From Exiguobacterium antarcticum DSM 14480 (GTDB taxonomy: Bacteria; Bacillota; Bacilli; Exiguobacteriales; Exiguobacteriaceae), in assembly GCF_000685865.1 (NCBI RefSeq), contig NZ_JMKS01000003.1:1555001-1619000 (forward strand): a DNA stretch of 64,000 nt. Reading direction: 5' to 3'. Shown piece by piece: positions 36,616-45,573 of the stretch (position 1 is its first letter; each line of letters opens with the position of its first letter). A program made the translations under genes and the position numbers. Under the pieces are notes generated by a model. That model was not told the origin of the DNA, did no database searches, and saw only the letters and a program-made list of their open reading frames with translations.

Positions 36616-38142
36616 TTACCGATCGATATGATTGGTCAATTCATCAACCAATTGTTCCAACGAACTTGTCATCTGACCGAGTGATTGGGTCATCGTTTCA
36701 AATTCGTGTTGGACGGTCGTTTGCTGTTCGAGTGAGACGGCAGTCGACTCAATGCCGTACCGGACTTCAAGCGAAGCGGCTCGGGTCGTCTCCATCCGTT
36801 GTTCGATATCGAGCATCTGGACACCGACTCCTTGACGCGCTGTTTGAATCGAGTTGATGCTTTGTTCGACCTCCTGTACCAGTTGCGTGATGTCAGAAAA
36901 TGTCTGCCGGACACGCTTGGTCATCTGTCGGTTTTCCGACAGTGTCGTCGTATAACTGGCTGCCGTTTCCTTGATTTGATCGGTATCCGCAATCAATGCC
37001 TGTAAAACTTCCGTCACTTCATTGGCATAACTGCGCGACTGGACGGCAAGGTGACCAACTTCCGTCGCGACGACGGCAAAGCCACGTCCGGCATCACCGG
37101 CACGTGCCGCTTCGATGGCTGCATTTAACGCTAGCAAGTTCGTCTGACCGGCAATCGCTTCCAGATTCGCCAGGATTTTTTGGATTTTATCGGACCGACC
37201 GGCCATGGCGGTGATGGAAGTATGCAGACCATTCGTCGATTCGACCATCGCTTCGACCCGGCGATCCATCAGATGCATTTCTTCATTTCCGGTCAAAGCG
37301 GTTTTCGTCATATTTTCCGTCGTTGTGGCCGTCCGTGCCATTTTCGCCTGAATCGTTGCGATAGCCGCATTGACCTGATGCAATTGATCTGTTCCTTGTT
37401 GCATCGATTGGTGTTGTCCGTCGGCAGAGTCAACAATCGGCGCAATCGCAGTCGCAATTTGATTGGTCGCTTCGACCGATTGGACAGCGGCTTGTTGTAA
37501 ATGCCTCGTATTGGTTTTTAAACTACCGACCAGGGATTCAATCTGCTGACTGACATTCGTGATCAGTTTCGTCGCATCCGCTTCGCGGCGTGATGCCGCC
37601 TGACGTTCCTTATTCTGAACAGCGATTTGAATGATGAGCGCAGCACTCGTCAAAATCAGGAAGACAGCATGAATCATCAGGATACTGAACGGATAACCGG
37701 CTGTACCGCAAATCAACGCCGGTACAAAAAAGAATCCGGCAAAATGTTGAACGGCGAACAGAACGGTACTGACAAGAATCAAATCAATCCGACGGAAGTA
37801 GGCAATCAAGGCCAACACCATAAAAATTGAGAAATGGTATTCGACGAGTCCGTTTCCGCCGGCGACAATCGACATACTGGAGAAAGTTAACGTCACCGTC
37901 AACAAAAGCGGTACGTTTTTACTGCGCGGGCGCATTCGGTACAAGACTGTAGCAGCAAGCAAACAAATGACCGGTAACAAAGCAATCCAAGTCAGAGCGA
38001 TTGGTGAGGCGGCACTGACGTTTCCACGAATGATTTGATAGCCGTCAGCAAAAGTGGTGAATCGGTGTAAAACATGAACGATGAGTGACAAGATGACAAC
38101 AAATGAACTAATCCCAAGCATAAGCTGATTCCGGCGTTTCAT
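36616..38142 (-). CDS. Methyl-accepting chemotaxis protein
   Basis: Chemoreceptor of 508 residues. The N-terminal half has about six membrane helices (residues 8-190) rather than the common two-helix sensor with a periplasmic domain. A cytoplasmic coiled coil with the signalling tip follows: [35 protein letters not shown]. No HAMP domain is evident between membrane part and signalling domain. It probably senses a signal within the membrane or energy state. ATG 38142 is preceded by GGAGGAA at a rather long spacing of about 11 bases. No flagellar genes are nearby. Confidence 0.88.
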   Translation of the reverse strand: MKRRNQLMLGISSFVVILSLIVHVLHRFTTFADGYQIIRGNVSAASPIALTWIALLPVICLLAATVLYRMRPRSKNVPLLLTVTLTFSSMSIVAGGNGLVEYHFSIFMVLALIAYFRRIDLILVSTVLFAVQHFAGFFFVPALICGTAGYPFSILMIHAVFLILTSAALIIQIAVQNKERQAASRREADATKLITNVSQQIESLVGSLKTNTRHLQQAAVQSVEATNQIATAIAPIVDSADGQHQSMQQGTDQLHQVNAAIATIQAKMARTATTTENMTKTALTGNEEMHLMDRRVEAMVESTNGLHTSITAMAGRSDKIQKILANLEAIAGQTNLLALNAAIEAARAGDAGRGFAVVATEVGHLAVQSRSYANEVTEVLQALIADTDQIKETAASYTTTLSENRQMTKRVRQTFSDITQLVQEVEQSINSIQTARQGVGVQMLDIEQRMETTRAASLEVRYGIESTAVSLEQQTTVQHEFETMTQSLGQMTSSLEQLVDELTNHIDR

Positions 38143-38346
38143 AAAATAAAATTCCTCCAATTTTTAGTTGCAGCTGAAATAAAGCACGAATGCACACGCT
38201 GAATGTATCTCACTATCGGTTGGCCATTTCAGATTGTTTAGCTTCAAGATGTTTAAAATAAAATTAAATCTTAAAATAGGAAATCAAGGATAAACAAACA
38301 CGATGTGGGGTATAGAAATGCATTGAGACTTGTAGGAGGAACGCGT

Positions 38347-39192
38347 ATGAAATGGAAGGGTAGAGAAAGAAGTTCAAACGTCGAAGATCGACGGGGGATG
38401 GGTGGAAAAGGAGTCGCTGGGATTGGTGGTGGCCTTGGAATCATTATTCTAATCGTTGTTACTTTGATGGGAGGCAATCCGGCTGATCTGTTAGGGGGAC
38501 TAACAGAATCGGATAACGGCAGCCAGACAGAGTACCAAGAAACGGCGAAAGAAAAAGAAGCGGCTGATTTTGTCTCTGTTGTCTTAGCCGACACGGAAGA
38601 AGTCTGGACAAAGGAATTTAAACAAGACGGGATGACCTATAAAGAACCGACGCTCGTCCTCTATAAGGATCAGGTCAGTTCAGCGTGTGGACAAGCCGGG
38701 AAGTCTGTCGGGCCTTTTTATTGTCCAGGTGATCAGAAATTATACATCGATCTTAGTTTTTATGATGAGTTACAAACGAAGTACGGCGCACCCGGCGATT
38801 TTGCGATGGCGTATGTCATCGCCCATGAAGTCGGACACCATGTCCAGACACTGCTCGGTACGTCGGACGAAATCATGCCGCTCCGTCAAAAGATGAGTGA
38901 AGAGAAGTTTAACAAATACCTCGTTCGTTTTGAGTTGCAGGCGGATTATTATGCCGGCGTTTGGGCGCACCATGCGCAAGGACAAAACTTGCTTGAAGAA
39001 GGGGATCTGGAAGAGGCGCTTGGTGCTGCGAATGCAGTTGGGGACGATACGTTACAAGAAAAAGGACAAGGTTATGTCGTGCCGGAAAGCTTTACCCACG
39101 GTACTTCCGCACAGCGGGAACGTTGGTTCCAAAAAGGATTCGACAACGGAACGATTGAAGGCGGCGACACCTTCAAGGCGAAGAACTTATAA
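38347..39192 (+). CDS. YpfJ-type neutral zinc metallopeptidase
   Basis: Membrane-anchored metalloprotease-like protein of 281 residues. A signal-anchor helix (GIGGGLGIIILIVVTLMGG, about 25-43) precedes an outer domain with the zinc motif AHEVGHHVQ (HExxH) and the third-ligand region RFELQADYYAGVWAHH. FYCPGDQKLYIDLSFY is a family signature. The physiological substrate of the YpfJ family is unknown. ATG 38347 follows GTAGGAGGA. A hairpin terminator separates it from the convergent NTF2-like gene. Confidence 0.9.
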   Translation: MKWKGRERSSNVEDRRGMGGKGVAGIGGGLGIIILIVVTLMGGNPADLLGGLTESDNGSQTEYQETAKEKEAADFVSVVLADTEEVWTKEFKQDGMTYKEPTLVLYKDQVSSACGQAGKSVGPFYCPGDQKLYIDLSFYDELQTKYGAPGDFAMAYVIAHEVGHHVQTLLGTSDEIMPLRQKMSEEKFNKYLVRFELQADYYAGVWAHHAQGQNLLEEGDLEEALGAANAVGDDTLQEKGQGYVVPESFTHGTSAQRERWFQKGFDNGTIEGGDTFKAKNL

Positions 39193-39200
39193 GCATGAGC

Positions 39201-39238
39201 AACAGGCACCACTTCATAACGAAGTGATGCCTGTTTTA
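39201..39238. terminator. Bidirectional terminator
   Basis: AACAGGCACCACTTC pairs with GAAGTGATGCCTGTT with one mismatch. Confidence 0.75.
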
Positions 39239-39240
39239 GA

Positions 39241-39633
39241 TTAATCGTTGTATTGGTTGAACATCGCTGTATCGTCCGGGACATTGGCAAGGTAGACGAT
39301 TTTTCCGTCTGCATCCAGTCGGGCGATATCCGTTCCGTCTTGCGTGAAGACCGATCCGTCCGCCCGCTTACCGCAAACGGCCCAGCGTGTTTCCATCGTA
39401 TCCCCTGTTTCTGAAGGAACCCAGCCGGCGTACATGTGCTTGATGTCTTGATTGGCCGTAAAAACCATCCGGACGAACTGTTTCCACGCTTCGATTCCGT
39501 GTTGTCCCTGTCCGTTGAGGACGAATGTGATGTCATCCGAAAATAGTGCAATCAAATCCGTAAAGGCTTGCTCGTCGGTCCGGGAAGCGTCAAATAAATC
39601 AAAATAACGGTCAAGTGTAGTAGTGTTCATCAT
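39241..39633 (-). CDS. NTF2-like (SnoaL-type) protein
   Basis: A 130-residue protein of the cone-shaped NTF2-like fold (LDRYFDLFDASRTDEQAFTDLIALFSDDITFV and later HMYAGWVP). Such proteins bind small molecules or act as simple isomerases; no specific active site can be read. It is encoded 12 bases after the Rrf2 regulator gene on the same strand and is probably cotranscribed with it. Role unknown. Confidence 0.8.
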   Translation of the reverse strand: MMNTTTLDRYFDLFDASRTDEQAFTDLIALFSDDITFVLNGQGQHGIEAWKQFVRMVFTANQDIKHMYAGWVPSETGDTMETRWAVCGKRADGSVFTQDGTDIARLDADGKIVYLANVPDDTAMFNQYND

Positions 39634-39645
39634 AATAATCTCCTT

Positions 39646-40128
39646 TTAGTTGCGAATCATTTTTTCTTCGATTAAGCTTTGCAGTTTTGTCAGATGGTCA
39701 GGCGGACAATTCAAATAAATTTCGCGGCGGATCGAATCAATCGTTTCGCGTTTGAGCGTCGATTGCCACGACTGTTCGGCTTCTGTCATCAAGTCGGACA
39801 ATAAGCAGATGTTTTGGTTTTGGATGCCCATCAAATCTTCAAAGACTCCGCTTGACGCATACAACGATTGTTTCCCTTCAATCGCTTCATAGACATCAAA
39901 AACACGAATTTGTTCAGGGGAAGCTTTCAGACGGAATCCGCCTTTGGCTCCGGGAACGGATATCAACAGATCCGCATGAACGAGCTTCCGGAGCAGTTTT
40001 TGAAAATAGGTCGGGGAAGCGCCGAGTTGTTGGCTGATGAATTCGCCCGGCAGGACCCCTTTATCCGGTAAAAACGTCAATAACAGCATGGCATAGATGG
40101 ATTGCTCAACACCGGTTTTCATTTGCAT
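39646..40128 (-). CDS. Rrf2 family transcriptional regulator
   Basis: A 160-residue DNA-binding protein with an N-terminal winged helix (LPGEFISQQLGASPTYFQKLLRKLVHADLLISVPGAKGGFRL), the Rrf2 signature. Iron-sulfur types such as IscR and NsrR carry three close cysteines; here only isolated cysteines (ICLL and LNCPP) are found, so it may be a non-cluster type. Its start is ATG 40128 after AAGGAGAA. A palindrome directly upstream is the likely operator. It is divergent from cydDC, so it may also influence those genes. Confidence 0.88.
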   Translation of the reverse strand: MQMKTGVEQSIYAMLLLTFLPDKGVLPGEFISQQLGASPTYFQKLLRKLVHADLLISVPGAKGGFRLKASPEQIRVFDVYEAIEGKQSLYASSGVFEDLMGIQNQNICLLSDLMTEAEQSWQSTLKRETIDSIRREIYLNCPPDHLTKLQSLIEEKMIRN

Positions 40129-40151
40129 AAAACATTCTCCTTTTTGTATAA

Positions 40152-40172
40152 CGTGGATAACTATTGTCCACG
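40152..40172 (-). promoter_or_regulatory. Probable Rrf2 operator
   Basis: CGTGGATAA and TTGTCCACG form an imperfect palindrome with centre near 40162. TTGTAT-like arms extend it outwards. It lies 24 bases before the Rrf2 start codon and can overlap that gene's promoter. Confidence 0.55.
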
Positions 40173-40246
40173 ATACAACCGGATCAATGAATTGTCCAGT
40201 AAAATGTCTCTCACAAAACCGTCACACCTTTTCGGCAGCATACCCG

Positions 40247-40275
40247 TGGCATCAACAGAATGGATTCGGTATACT
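40247..40275 (+). promoter_or_regulatory. Possible promoter of cydDC
   Basis: TGGCAT (40247-40252) and TATACT (40270-40275), spacer 17; start near 40282. Confidence 0.45.
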
Positions 40276-40286
40276 AAATGTACGAT

Positions 40287-40304
40287 ATGTGAAAATATTC
40301 ACTA
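40287..40304 (+). promoter_or_regulatory. Rex operator of cydDC
   Basis: TGTGAA-AATA-TTCACT matches the Rex consensus TTGTGAA-N4-TTCACAA in its core. It is placed just after the predicted start, suited to repression when NADH is low. A further TTCACA-CTT-TGTGAA repeat (40312-40326) lies against the ribosome site. Confidence 0.7.
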
Positions 40305-40339
40305 AAAGTCGTTCACACTTTGTGAAAGGGCGTTTGATT

Positions 40340-42070
40340 ATGAATCCACTTAAAGGAATCATCACGATTCCGCGTTCAATTTTAATACAACTGATGCTGG
40401 CGGCCGTCTTAATGGGTGTTGCCGTCATCGGTCAATCCTATTTAATCGTCATCATCGTCGATCGGATTTTCCTGCAAGGGGATCCGTTCGCGGCAGTCAT
40501 TCCGTTGCTTGGTGTCCTATTGTTGATGCTTGTCCTGCGCGTCGGCGTCACGTATTGGAACGGACGTCTCGGGACGAATCTTGCGGCACGGGTCAAACAA
40601 GACTTACGCCAGGCACTTGTCGCGAAATATACGAAAAACTCCGTTGAATCGATGCTCGAAGGACAATCCGGAAAAAAGGTCAGTGTCCTACTGGATTCCG
40701 TCGATGAGATGGACAGTTATTACAGTCAGTACATGCCGAAAGTCATCCAGACGTCGATCGTCCCGCTGATGGTGCTGATTGCAGCCTTCAGCTATGACTG
40801 GGTCACGGGACTCGTCATGATGATTACAGCCCCGTTCATTCCGTTGTTTTACATCGTCATCGGGATCATGACCCAAAATCGGGCCGATACGCAACTGGAG
40901 AAGATGAATGCCTTCTCCGGAACATTTCTGGATACGTTACAGGGACTGACGACGTTGAAATTATTTGGTCGGGCGAAGGCCCAACAGGACGTCATCGAAC
41001 GGAGCAGCCTCGACTTTCGGGATGCGACATTGACGGTGTTGAAACTTGCCTTCTTGTCATCACTGATGCTCGAATTCATCTCGATGCTCAGTATGGGAAT
41101 GATTGCGCTTGAAGTCAGCTTACGTTTGATTCTGTTCCAAAGTATCACCTTTGTCCCGGCCTTTTTGATGTTGGTATTGGCGCCGGAATACTATCTGGCG
41201 TTAAAGGAAATGGGCGCAGCCTTCCATACGGGACGGGGCAGTGTCGCGGCCGCGAAACAGATTGCAGCGGAACTGACGGAAGATGACCGGAGCGTCGTCT
41301 TCGGACAGACGGAACTACCGGCAGCCCGTCCACCACGGATCGAATTAAAGGACGTCGCTTTTTCATACCGCGATGCCCGGTTTGCGATGACCGAACTGAA
41401 TCTTGCGATCGAACCGTATCAGAAGGTCGCGTTGATCGGTCGCAGCGGAGCCGGCAAATCAACGGTCCTTCAGTTATTGGCGGGTCTCGCCGATCCGCAG
41501 GACGGACAACTGTTACTTGACGCTCAACCCCGTCAGATGATCACCGAAGCAAGCTGGTTCCGCCAACTGAGCTATATCTCCCAGCATCCGTATTTGTATG
41601 CCGGGACACTTGCGGAGAATATTGCAATTGGTGAATTACGCGAGGCATCACGTTCAGCGATTGAACAGGCCGCATCTGACGCCGGTCTGACAGAACTGAT
41701 TCAGCAGTTGCCGAACGGACTCGATACGGTGATCGGGGAAGGCGGACGCGGATTATCCGGCGGAGAAAAACAGCGCGTTGCCTTGGCGCGTGCGTTCTTA
41801 AAACGACCGAACATCATCTTGTTTGATGAACCGACGACCGGTCTTGACGTCAAGACGGAACGGTTGCTGCAAGAAGCAATCACTGTTTTAGGACGTGAAG
41901 CAACGGTCATCACGGTCGCCCACCGATTGCATACGATTGAACAATCGGATCAAATCGTCATTCTGGAAGCAGGACGGATTGTCGACCGGGGAACACATGA
42001 AGAATTACTCGAACGTGAATCGGAGTATGCGATGATGCGTGCCGTTCAACGAGGGGAGGAGACACGATGA
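40340..42070 (+). CDS. cydD: Cytochrome bd biogenesis ABC transporter subunit CydD
   Basis: Half-size ABC exporter, 576 residues, six membrane helices (about 15-310) and a nucleotide-binding domain with Walker A LIGRSGAGKSTV, signature LSGGEKQRVALARA and Walker B IILFDEPTTGLD. With CydC it exports thiols (cysteine/glutathione) needed to assemble cytochrome bd oxidase. The start ATG 40340 follows AAAGGG. It overlaps cydC by four bases (ATGA). The cydAB oxidase genes are not in this window. Control by Rex is likely. Confidence 0.9.
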   Translation: MNPLKGIITIPRSILIQLMLAAVLMGVAVIGQSYLIVIIVDRIFLQGDPFAAVIPLLGVLLLMLVLRVGVTYWNGRLGTNLAARVKQDLRQALVAKYTKNSVESMLEGQSGKKVSVLLDSVDEMDSYYSQYMPKVIQTSIVPLMVLIAAFSYDWVTGLVMMITAPFIPLFYIVIGIMTQNRADTQLEKMNAFSGTFLDTLQGLTTLKLFGRAKAQQDVIERSSLDFRDATLTVLKLAFLSSLMLEFISMLSMGMIALEVSLRLILFQSITFVPAFLMLVLAPEYYLALKEMGAAFHTGRGSVAAAKQIAAELTEDDRSVVFGQTELPAARPPRIELKDVAFSYRDARFAMTELNLAIEPYQKVALIGRSGAGKSTVLQLLAGLADPQDGQLLLDAQPRQMITEASWFRQLSYISQHPYLYAGTLAENIAIGELREASRSAIEQAASDAGLTELIQQLPNGLDTVIGEGGRGLSGGEKQRVALARAFLKRPNIILFDEPTTGLDVKTERLLQEAITVLGREATVITVAHRLHTIEQSDQIVILEAGRIVDRGTHEELLERESEYAMMRAVQRGEETR

Positions 42071-43785
42071 AAGAGTTGATGGGAATTTTTCGCTTGATGT
42101 TGCACCAAAAACGAGACATCGTCTTCTCGATTGTCTTCGGTGTTCTGGCTGGAGTCACAGCGGTCGGTTTATTTGCGGCAAGCGGCTTTCTGATTTCAAA
42201 AGCCGCTTTATTGCCACCGATCCAGACACTGGCTGTCTTGATTGCCTTACAGAAACTGTCGAGCTTGACGCGGGCGGCGAGTCGTTACGCCGAACGCTAT
42301 TATTCACACCGGGCGACGTTTACGATTCTCAGTGACTTACGGACGACGTTTTATAAACGACTCGAGCCGCTTGCACCGGGGATCTTTGCGAAGTACCGGA
42401 GTGGTGACCTGCTCGCACGAATTGTCGGTGACGTCGAAAGTCTCCAAAATACGTTTTTACGGGTCGTCTATCCACCGATCATCTTAGTGCTCGTTTTTCT
42501 TTGTACGATCTTTTTCGTCAGCTTCTTTTCACTCAGTGTTGCGCTTGTCCTCGTGATTGGTCTTCTGTTGACGGGATTCGTCATTCCCGGCTGGTTTGCC
42601 TACCGGGAACAACGCTTTGCCCGGTCCGTTCGGGCACGGCGGGGGGAACTGTCGACGGAAGTGACGGAATTGTTCCAGGGCTACCGGGATTTAAAGATTT
42701 ATCAACAACTCGGAAACAAGGAAGCAGAACTGAATGCTGTCGCAGCGCGGTACGTGGCGGAAGAAAAACGCAACGGGCTGCACGCCGTCTCGAATCTTGC
42801 ATGGAATACACTCGCCACCTTGATCATTTCCTGGATTGTGTTGGGTCTCGGTGCTTATCTGGTCGCCGACGGTCAGCTCGACGGTGTTTTCCTGGCCTTA
42901 CTCGTCATGACCTCGTTGACGGTGTTTGAAAATGCAGCCCCAATGGCGATTTTGCCGGGCTTCTTTGAAGACAGCCGCCATGCGGCGCGACGGCTCGATG
43001 ATGTGGTCGAAGCGACAGCGGAACCGGAATATCGTTCGTTTGAGCTGACGCGGGCACCGGAACTCCGGGCCGAACAGGTCACGTTTGCGTTTCCCGATCA
43101 GGAACGTCCGGTCTTACGAGACGTCAGCGTGACGTTTCCTGCCGGCAGCAAAACAGCAATTGTCGGAGCGAGCGGCTCCGGGAAATCGACCTTACTGCAA
43201 CTGTTGTTGCGGATGTATCCGGCAGACGGGATCCGGATTGAGGGAACCCCCGGTCAAGAGATCGATCCGGAAGCGGTATGGCGACAGTCGAATGTCGTCT
43301 TGCAACAAAACCATTTCTTTTACGGAACGATCCGCGACAATCTGCAGCTTGCTAGTAGCGAGGCAACGGATGATCAGATGATCGAAGCACTGAATCAAGT
43401 GGGCCTTTCGTTGCTCGCTCTTGACGACCGGGTGCTCGAAAAAGGGGAAAACCTGTCCGGCGGTGAAAAACAACGGCTGGCGATTGCCCGGATTTTCTTA
43501 CGGCAAGCTCCGCTCTACCTGCTCGACGAACCGACCTCATCAGTCGATGCCTTGACGGAACAGACGATCTTGCAGCACTTATTCGCACGTGCAACGGATG
43601 CAACGCTGTTGCTGGTCAGTCACCGTCTCGCAGGACTCGAGAAGATGGACCAAATCGTTGTCATGGAGCAAGGTCAAGTCGTCGAAGTTGGCACGTATGC
43701 TGATTTGATGGCACGACAAGGTGCTTTTTATGCCTTAAAACAAGTCGAACAATCAGTCTTTACACCGGATCAACTGGTCCGTTAA
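42067..43785 (+). CDS. cydC: Cytochrome bd biogenesis ABC transporter subunit CydC
   Basis: Partner of CydD, 572 residues. Six membrane helices are followed by a nucleotide-binding domain: Walker A IVGASGSGKST, signature LSGGEKQRLAIARI, Walker B LYLLDEPTSSVD, and the switch histidine in LLVSHRLA. The four-base ATGA overlap with cydD shows translational coupling and supports a heterodimer. A strong terminator follows. Confidence 0.9.
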   Translation: MKELMGIFRLMLHQKRDIVFSIVFGVLAGVTAVGLFAASGFLISKAALLPPIQTLAVLIALQKLSSLTRAASRYAERYYSHRATFTILSDLRTTFYKRLEPLAPGIFAKYRSGDLLARIVGDVESLQNTFLRVVYPPIILVLVFLCTIFFVSFFSLSVALVLVIGLLLTGFVIPGWFAYREQRFARSVRARRGELSTEVTELFQGYRDLKIYQQLGNKEAELNAVAARYVAEEKRNGLHAVSNLAWNTLATLIISWIVLGLGAYLVADGQLDGVFLALLVMTSLTVFENAAPMAILPGFFEDSRHAARRLDDVVEATAEPEYRSFELTRAPELRAEQVTFAFPDQERPVLRDVSVTFPAGSKTAIVGASGSGKSTLLQLLLRMYPADGIRIEGTPGQEIDPEAVWRQSNVVLQQNHFFYGTIRDNLQLASSEATDDQMIEALNQVGLSLLALDDRVLEKGENLSGGEKQRLAIARIFLRQAPLYLLDEPTSSVDALTEQTILQHLFARATDATLLLVSHRLAGLEKMDQIVVMEQGQVVEVGTYADLMARQGAFYALKQVEQSVFTPDQLVR

Positions 43786-43788
43786 ACC

Positions 43789-43832
43789 AACAGCCCCCTC
43801 CGTCGCTACCAAAGCGTTGGAGGGGGCTGTTT
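43789..43832 (+). terminator. Terminator after cydC
   Basis: AACAGCCCCCTCC pairs perfectly with GGAGGGGGCTGTT, followed by T. Confidence 0.88.
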
Positions 43833-43858
43833 ACTATGAAGAGAATTCAATAAGGCAG

Positions 43859-44015
43859 GACAGCTGGCTTGTGTCTCGCCTGAGGAAAGCGCGTGAGAAA
43901 AGAGTGATTGCTTTTGAAACCATCCCTTTTGAGGCTATCAAAAAGCCGCCTTGTTTCACGATTCTGAAAGTAAAAAGTACAATTCAGCTGCGCTGTCAGG
44001 AACAAACAAGACCCG
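43859..44015. repeat. Interspersed repeat, copy 2
   Basis: Bases 43859-43896 are the inverted equivalent of 9866-9903 (33 of 38 identical), and 43997-44015 of 9916-9934 (17 of 19). In this copy the second module coincides with the 3' arm and tail of the kyn terminator, and 100 bases without other recognisable content lie between the modules. Confidence 0.6.
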
Positions 44016-44046
44016 ATTTTCTGTCTTTAGACAGGAAATCGAGTCT
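44007..44046 (-). terminator. Terminator of the kyn operon
   Basis: On the minus strand, GACTCGATTTCCTGTC pairs with GACAGAAAATCGGGTC around the loop TAAA, followed by TTGTTTG. Confidence 0.75.
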
Positions 44047-44076
44047 TATTTCTCGTGTAAGTCAAATCTATTGATT

Positions 44077-44700
44077 TTAATACGGTCGCATCAACGCACG
44101 GACGGGACTGCCGTCACCGTCGACGAGCGGAAGCGGAACGGCGTTTAAGTGATAGTCACCTGGTGTGATCGCATCGAGTACGAGCCCTTCCAAGATGTGG
44201 ACACCGTGTGCTGCGAGGGCATGGTGGGCACTCATCTCTTTACTGTCGATTGCGTCAACAGACGGTAAATCAAGACCAATCAATTCGATACCCAGTGCTC
44301 CGAGACGTTCGGCAAGACTCGGTGTCAGGACCGGAATCGTCTCCGGGAACACGGATTTATCGACCCAGCCGTCCGTTTTGATGATCAACCGGCGGACATC
44401 GGTTAAATCAAATGCCTCGAGATCACTTGCGACAAGTTCGGTCCGACCGGGCAGATAAATGACACGGGCATGACCGATGTAGAGGTCCGGATCAAGATCA
44501 ATCACTTTTTGACCGGCATCGTCAAAGTGAAACGGTGCATCGATGTGGGTGCCGGTGTGCAGACTCATCGTGACTTGACCGACGTTGACGGAACCGGTGT
44601 CGGCTTTACTCCAATTAATCGTGTAGTTGAACTTCGTATCGCCCGGCCATGTCGTAACGGACGAGGTTAATGGTTGTGAGACATCGATCCAACGGTTCAT
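44077..44700 (-). CDS. kynB: Kynurenine formamidase
   Basis: Hydrolyses N-formylkynurenine to kynurenine and formate. The 207-residue cyclase-fold protein has the metal motif HTGTHIDAPFHFDD (HxGTHxDxPxH) near 50-62. It ends with LLDAITPGDYHLNAVPLPLVDGDGSPVRALM-type family sequence (quoted in parts). I chose ATG 44700 because it follows GAGGGGG and gives the family N-terminus MNRWIDVSQPL. It is the last gene of kynU-permease-kynA-kynB, 13 bases after kynA. Confidence 0.93.
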   Translation of the reverse strand: MNRWIDVSQPLTSSVTTWPGDTKFNYTINWSKADTGSVNVGQVTMSLHTGTHIDAPFHFDDAGQKVIDLDPDLYIGHARVIYLPGRTELVASDLEAFDLTDVRRLIIKTDGWVDKSVFPETIPVLTPSLAERLGALGIELIGLDLPSVDAIDSKEMSAHHALAAHGVHILEGLVLDAITPGDYHLNAVPLPLVDGDGSPVRALMRPY

Positions 44701-44713
44701 AGAAGATTCCCCC

Positions 44714-45553
44714 TCAAAGTTTTGTCCGGACCGACCAGAGTTCCGGGAAAAAGCGGTGGTCGAGCACACGGCGCAGATAACTGACGCCGGACGAACCACC
44801 CGTTCCCGGTTTTTGACCGATGATCCGTTCGACGGTGCTCATATGATTAAAGCGCCACATCTGTTGCTGGCTGCCGATGTCGAGCAACTTTTCACCGAGT
44901 TCATATAAATCCCAGTACTGTTCGACGTCCTGATAGACGATGGCCCAGGCGGCTTCGACACTCGCGTCAGCTTCCCAGTCTTGCGTGACATCCCGGTTGA
45001 GGATCGTCTCGTCAATCGGTAAGCCGCGCCGGTGCATCGCCCGGACGGTTTCGTCATAGATGCTCGGTGTCTTCAAGTCTGCCGTTAATTGAGTGAACAG
45101 CGCCGTTTCGTGCTCATAGACCCGCAGCATCTGCGCATTCTTAAACCCGAGGGCAAACTCGATTTGCCGGTTTTGGTAAGACTGGAATCCGGATGAATGT
45201 CCCAGCGAATCACGGAACTCCAGATACTCAGCCGGTGTCAGCGTCGAGAGGACACTCCACGATTGAATCAATTGTTGTTGAATTTTCGAGATCCGGGCGA
45301 GCATCTTAAACGACCGCTCAAGCTGATCGTCGGCAATCGCTTTAGTGGCGGCCGACATCTCATGCAAAATCAACTTCATCCAAAGCTCACTTGTCTGATG
45401 GATGACGATGAACAGCATCTCATCATGATGGTCCGATAAGCGTTGCTGGCTCGTCAAAAGCGAGTCGAGCTGTAAATAATCCCCGTAAGACATATCTTTT
45501 TTGAAGTCGGTTTGAATCGTTTCTTCGATTTGCGTCGCATCCGTCTGTTTCAT
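44714..45553 (-). CDS. kynA: Tryptophan 2,3-dioxygenase
   Basis: Haem enzyme that opens the indole ring of tryptophan to N-formylkynurenine. The 279 residues show [12 protein letters not shown], the [19 protein letters not shown] segment with the distal histidine, RVYEHE, and [24 protein letters not shown]-type C-terminal sequence with the proximal histidine (quoted in shortened form). Length is normal. It follows the permease gene by 20 bases and is in the kyn operon. Confidence 0.95.
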   Translation of the reverse strand: MKQTDATQIEETIQTDFKKDMSYGDYLQLDSLLTSQQRLSDHHDEMLFIVIHQTSELWMKLILHEMSAATKAIADDQLERSFKMLARISKIQQQLIQSWSVLSTLTPAEYLEFRDSLGHSSGFQSYQNRQIEFALGFKNAQMLRVYEHETALFTQLTADLKTPSIYDETVRAMHRRGLPIDETILNRDVTQDWEADASVEAAWAIVYQDVEQYWDLYELGEKLLDIGSQQQMWRFNHMSTVERIIGQKPGTGGSSGVSYLRRVLDHRFFPELWSVRTKL

Positions 45554-45573
45554 TCCAATCGATCCCCTTTACG

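Noticed and set aside
38288-38313. Possible SigB promoter before the YpfJ-type gene (GGGTAT at 38308)
   Set aside because: The -35 region (GGATAA) does not match GTTTAA and the spacing is not convincing.
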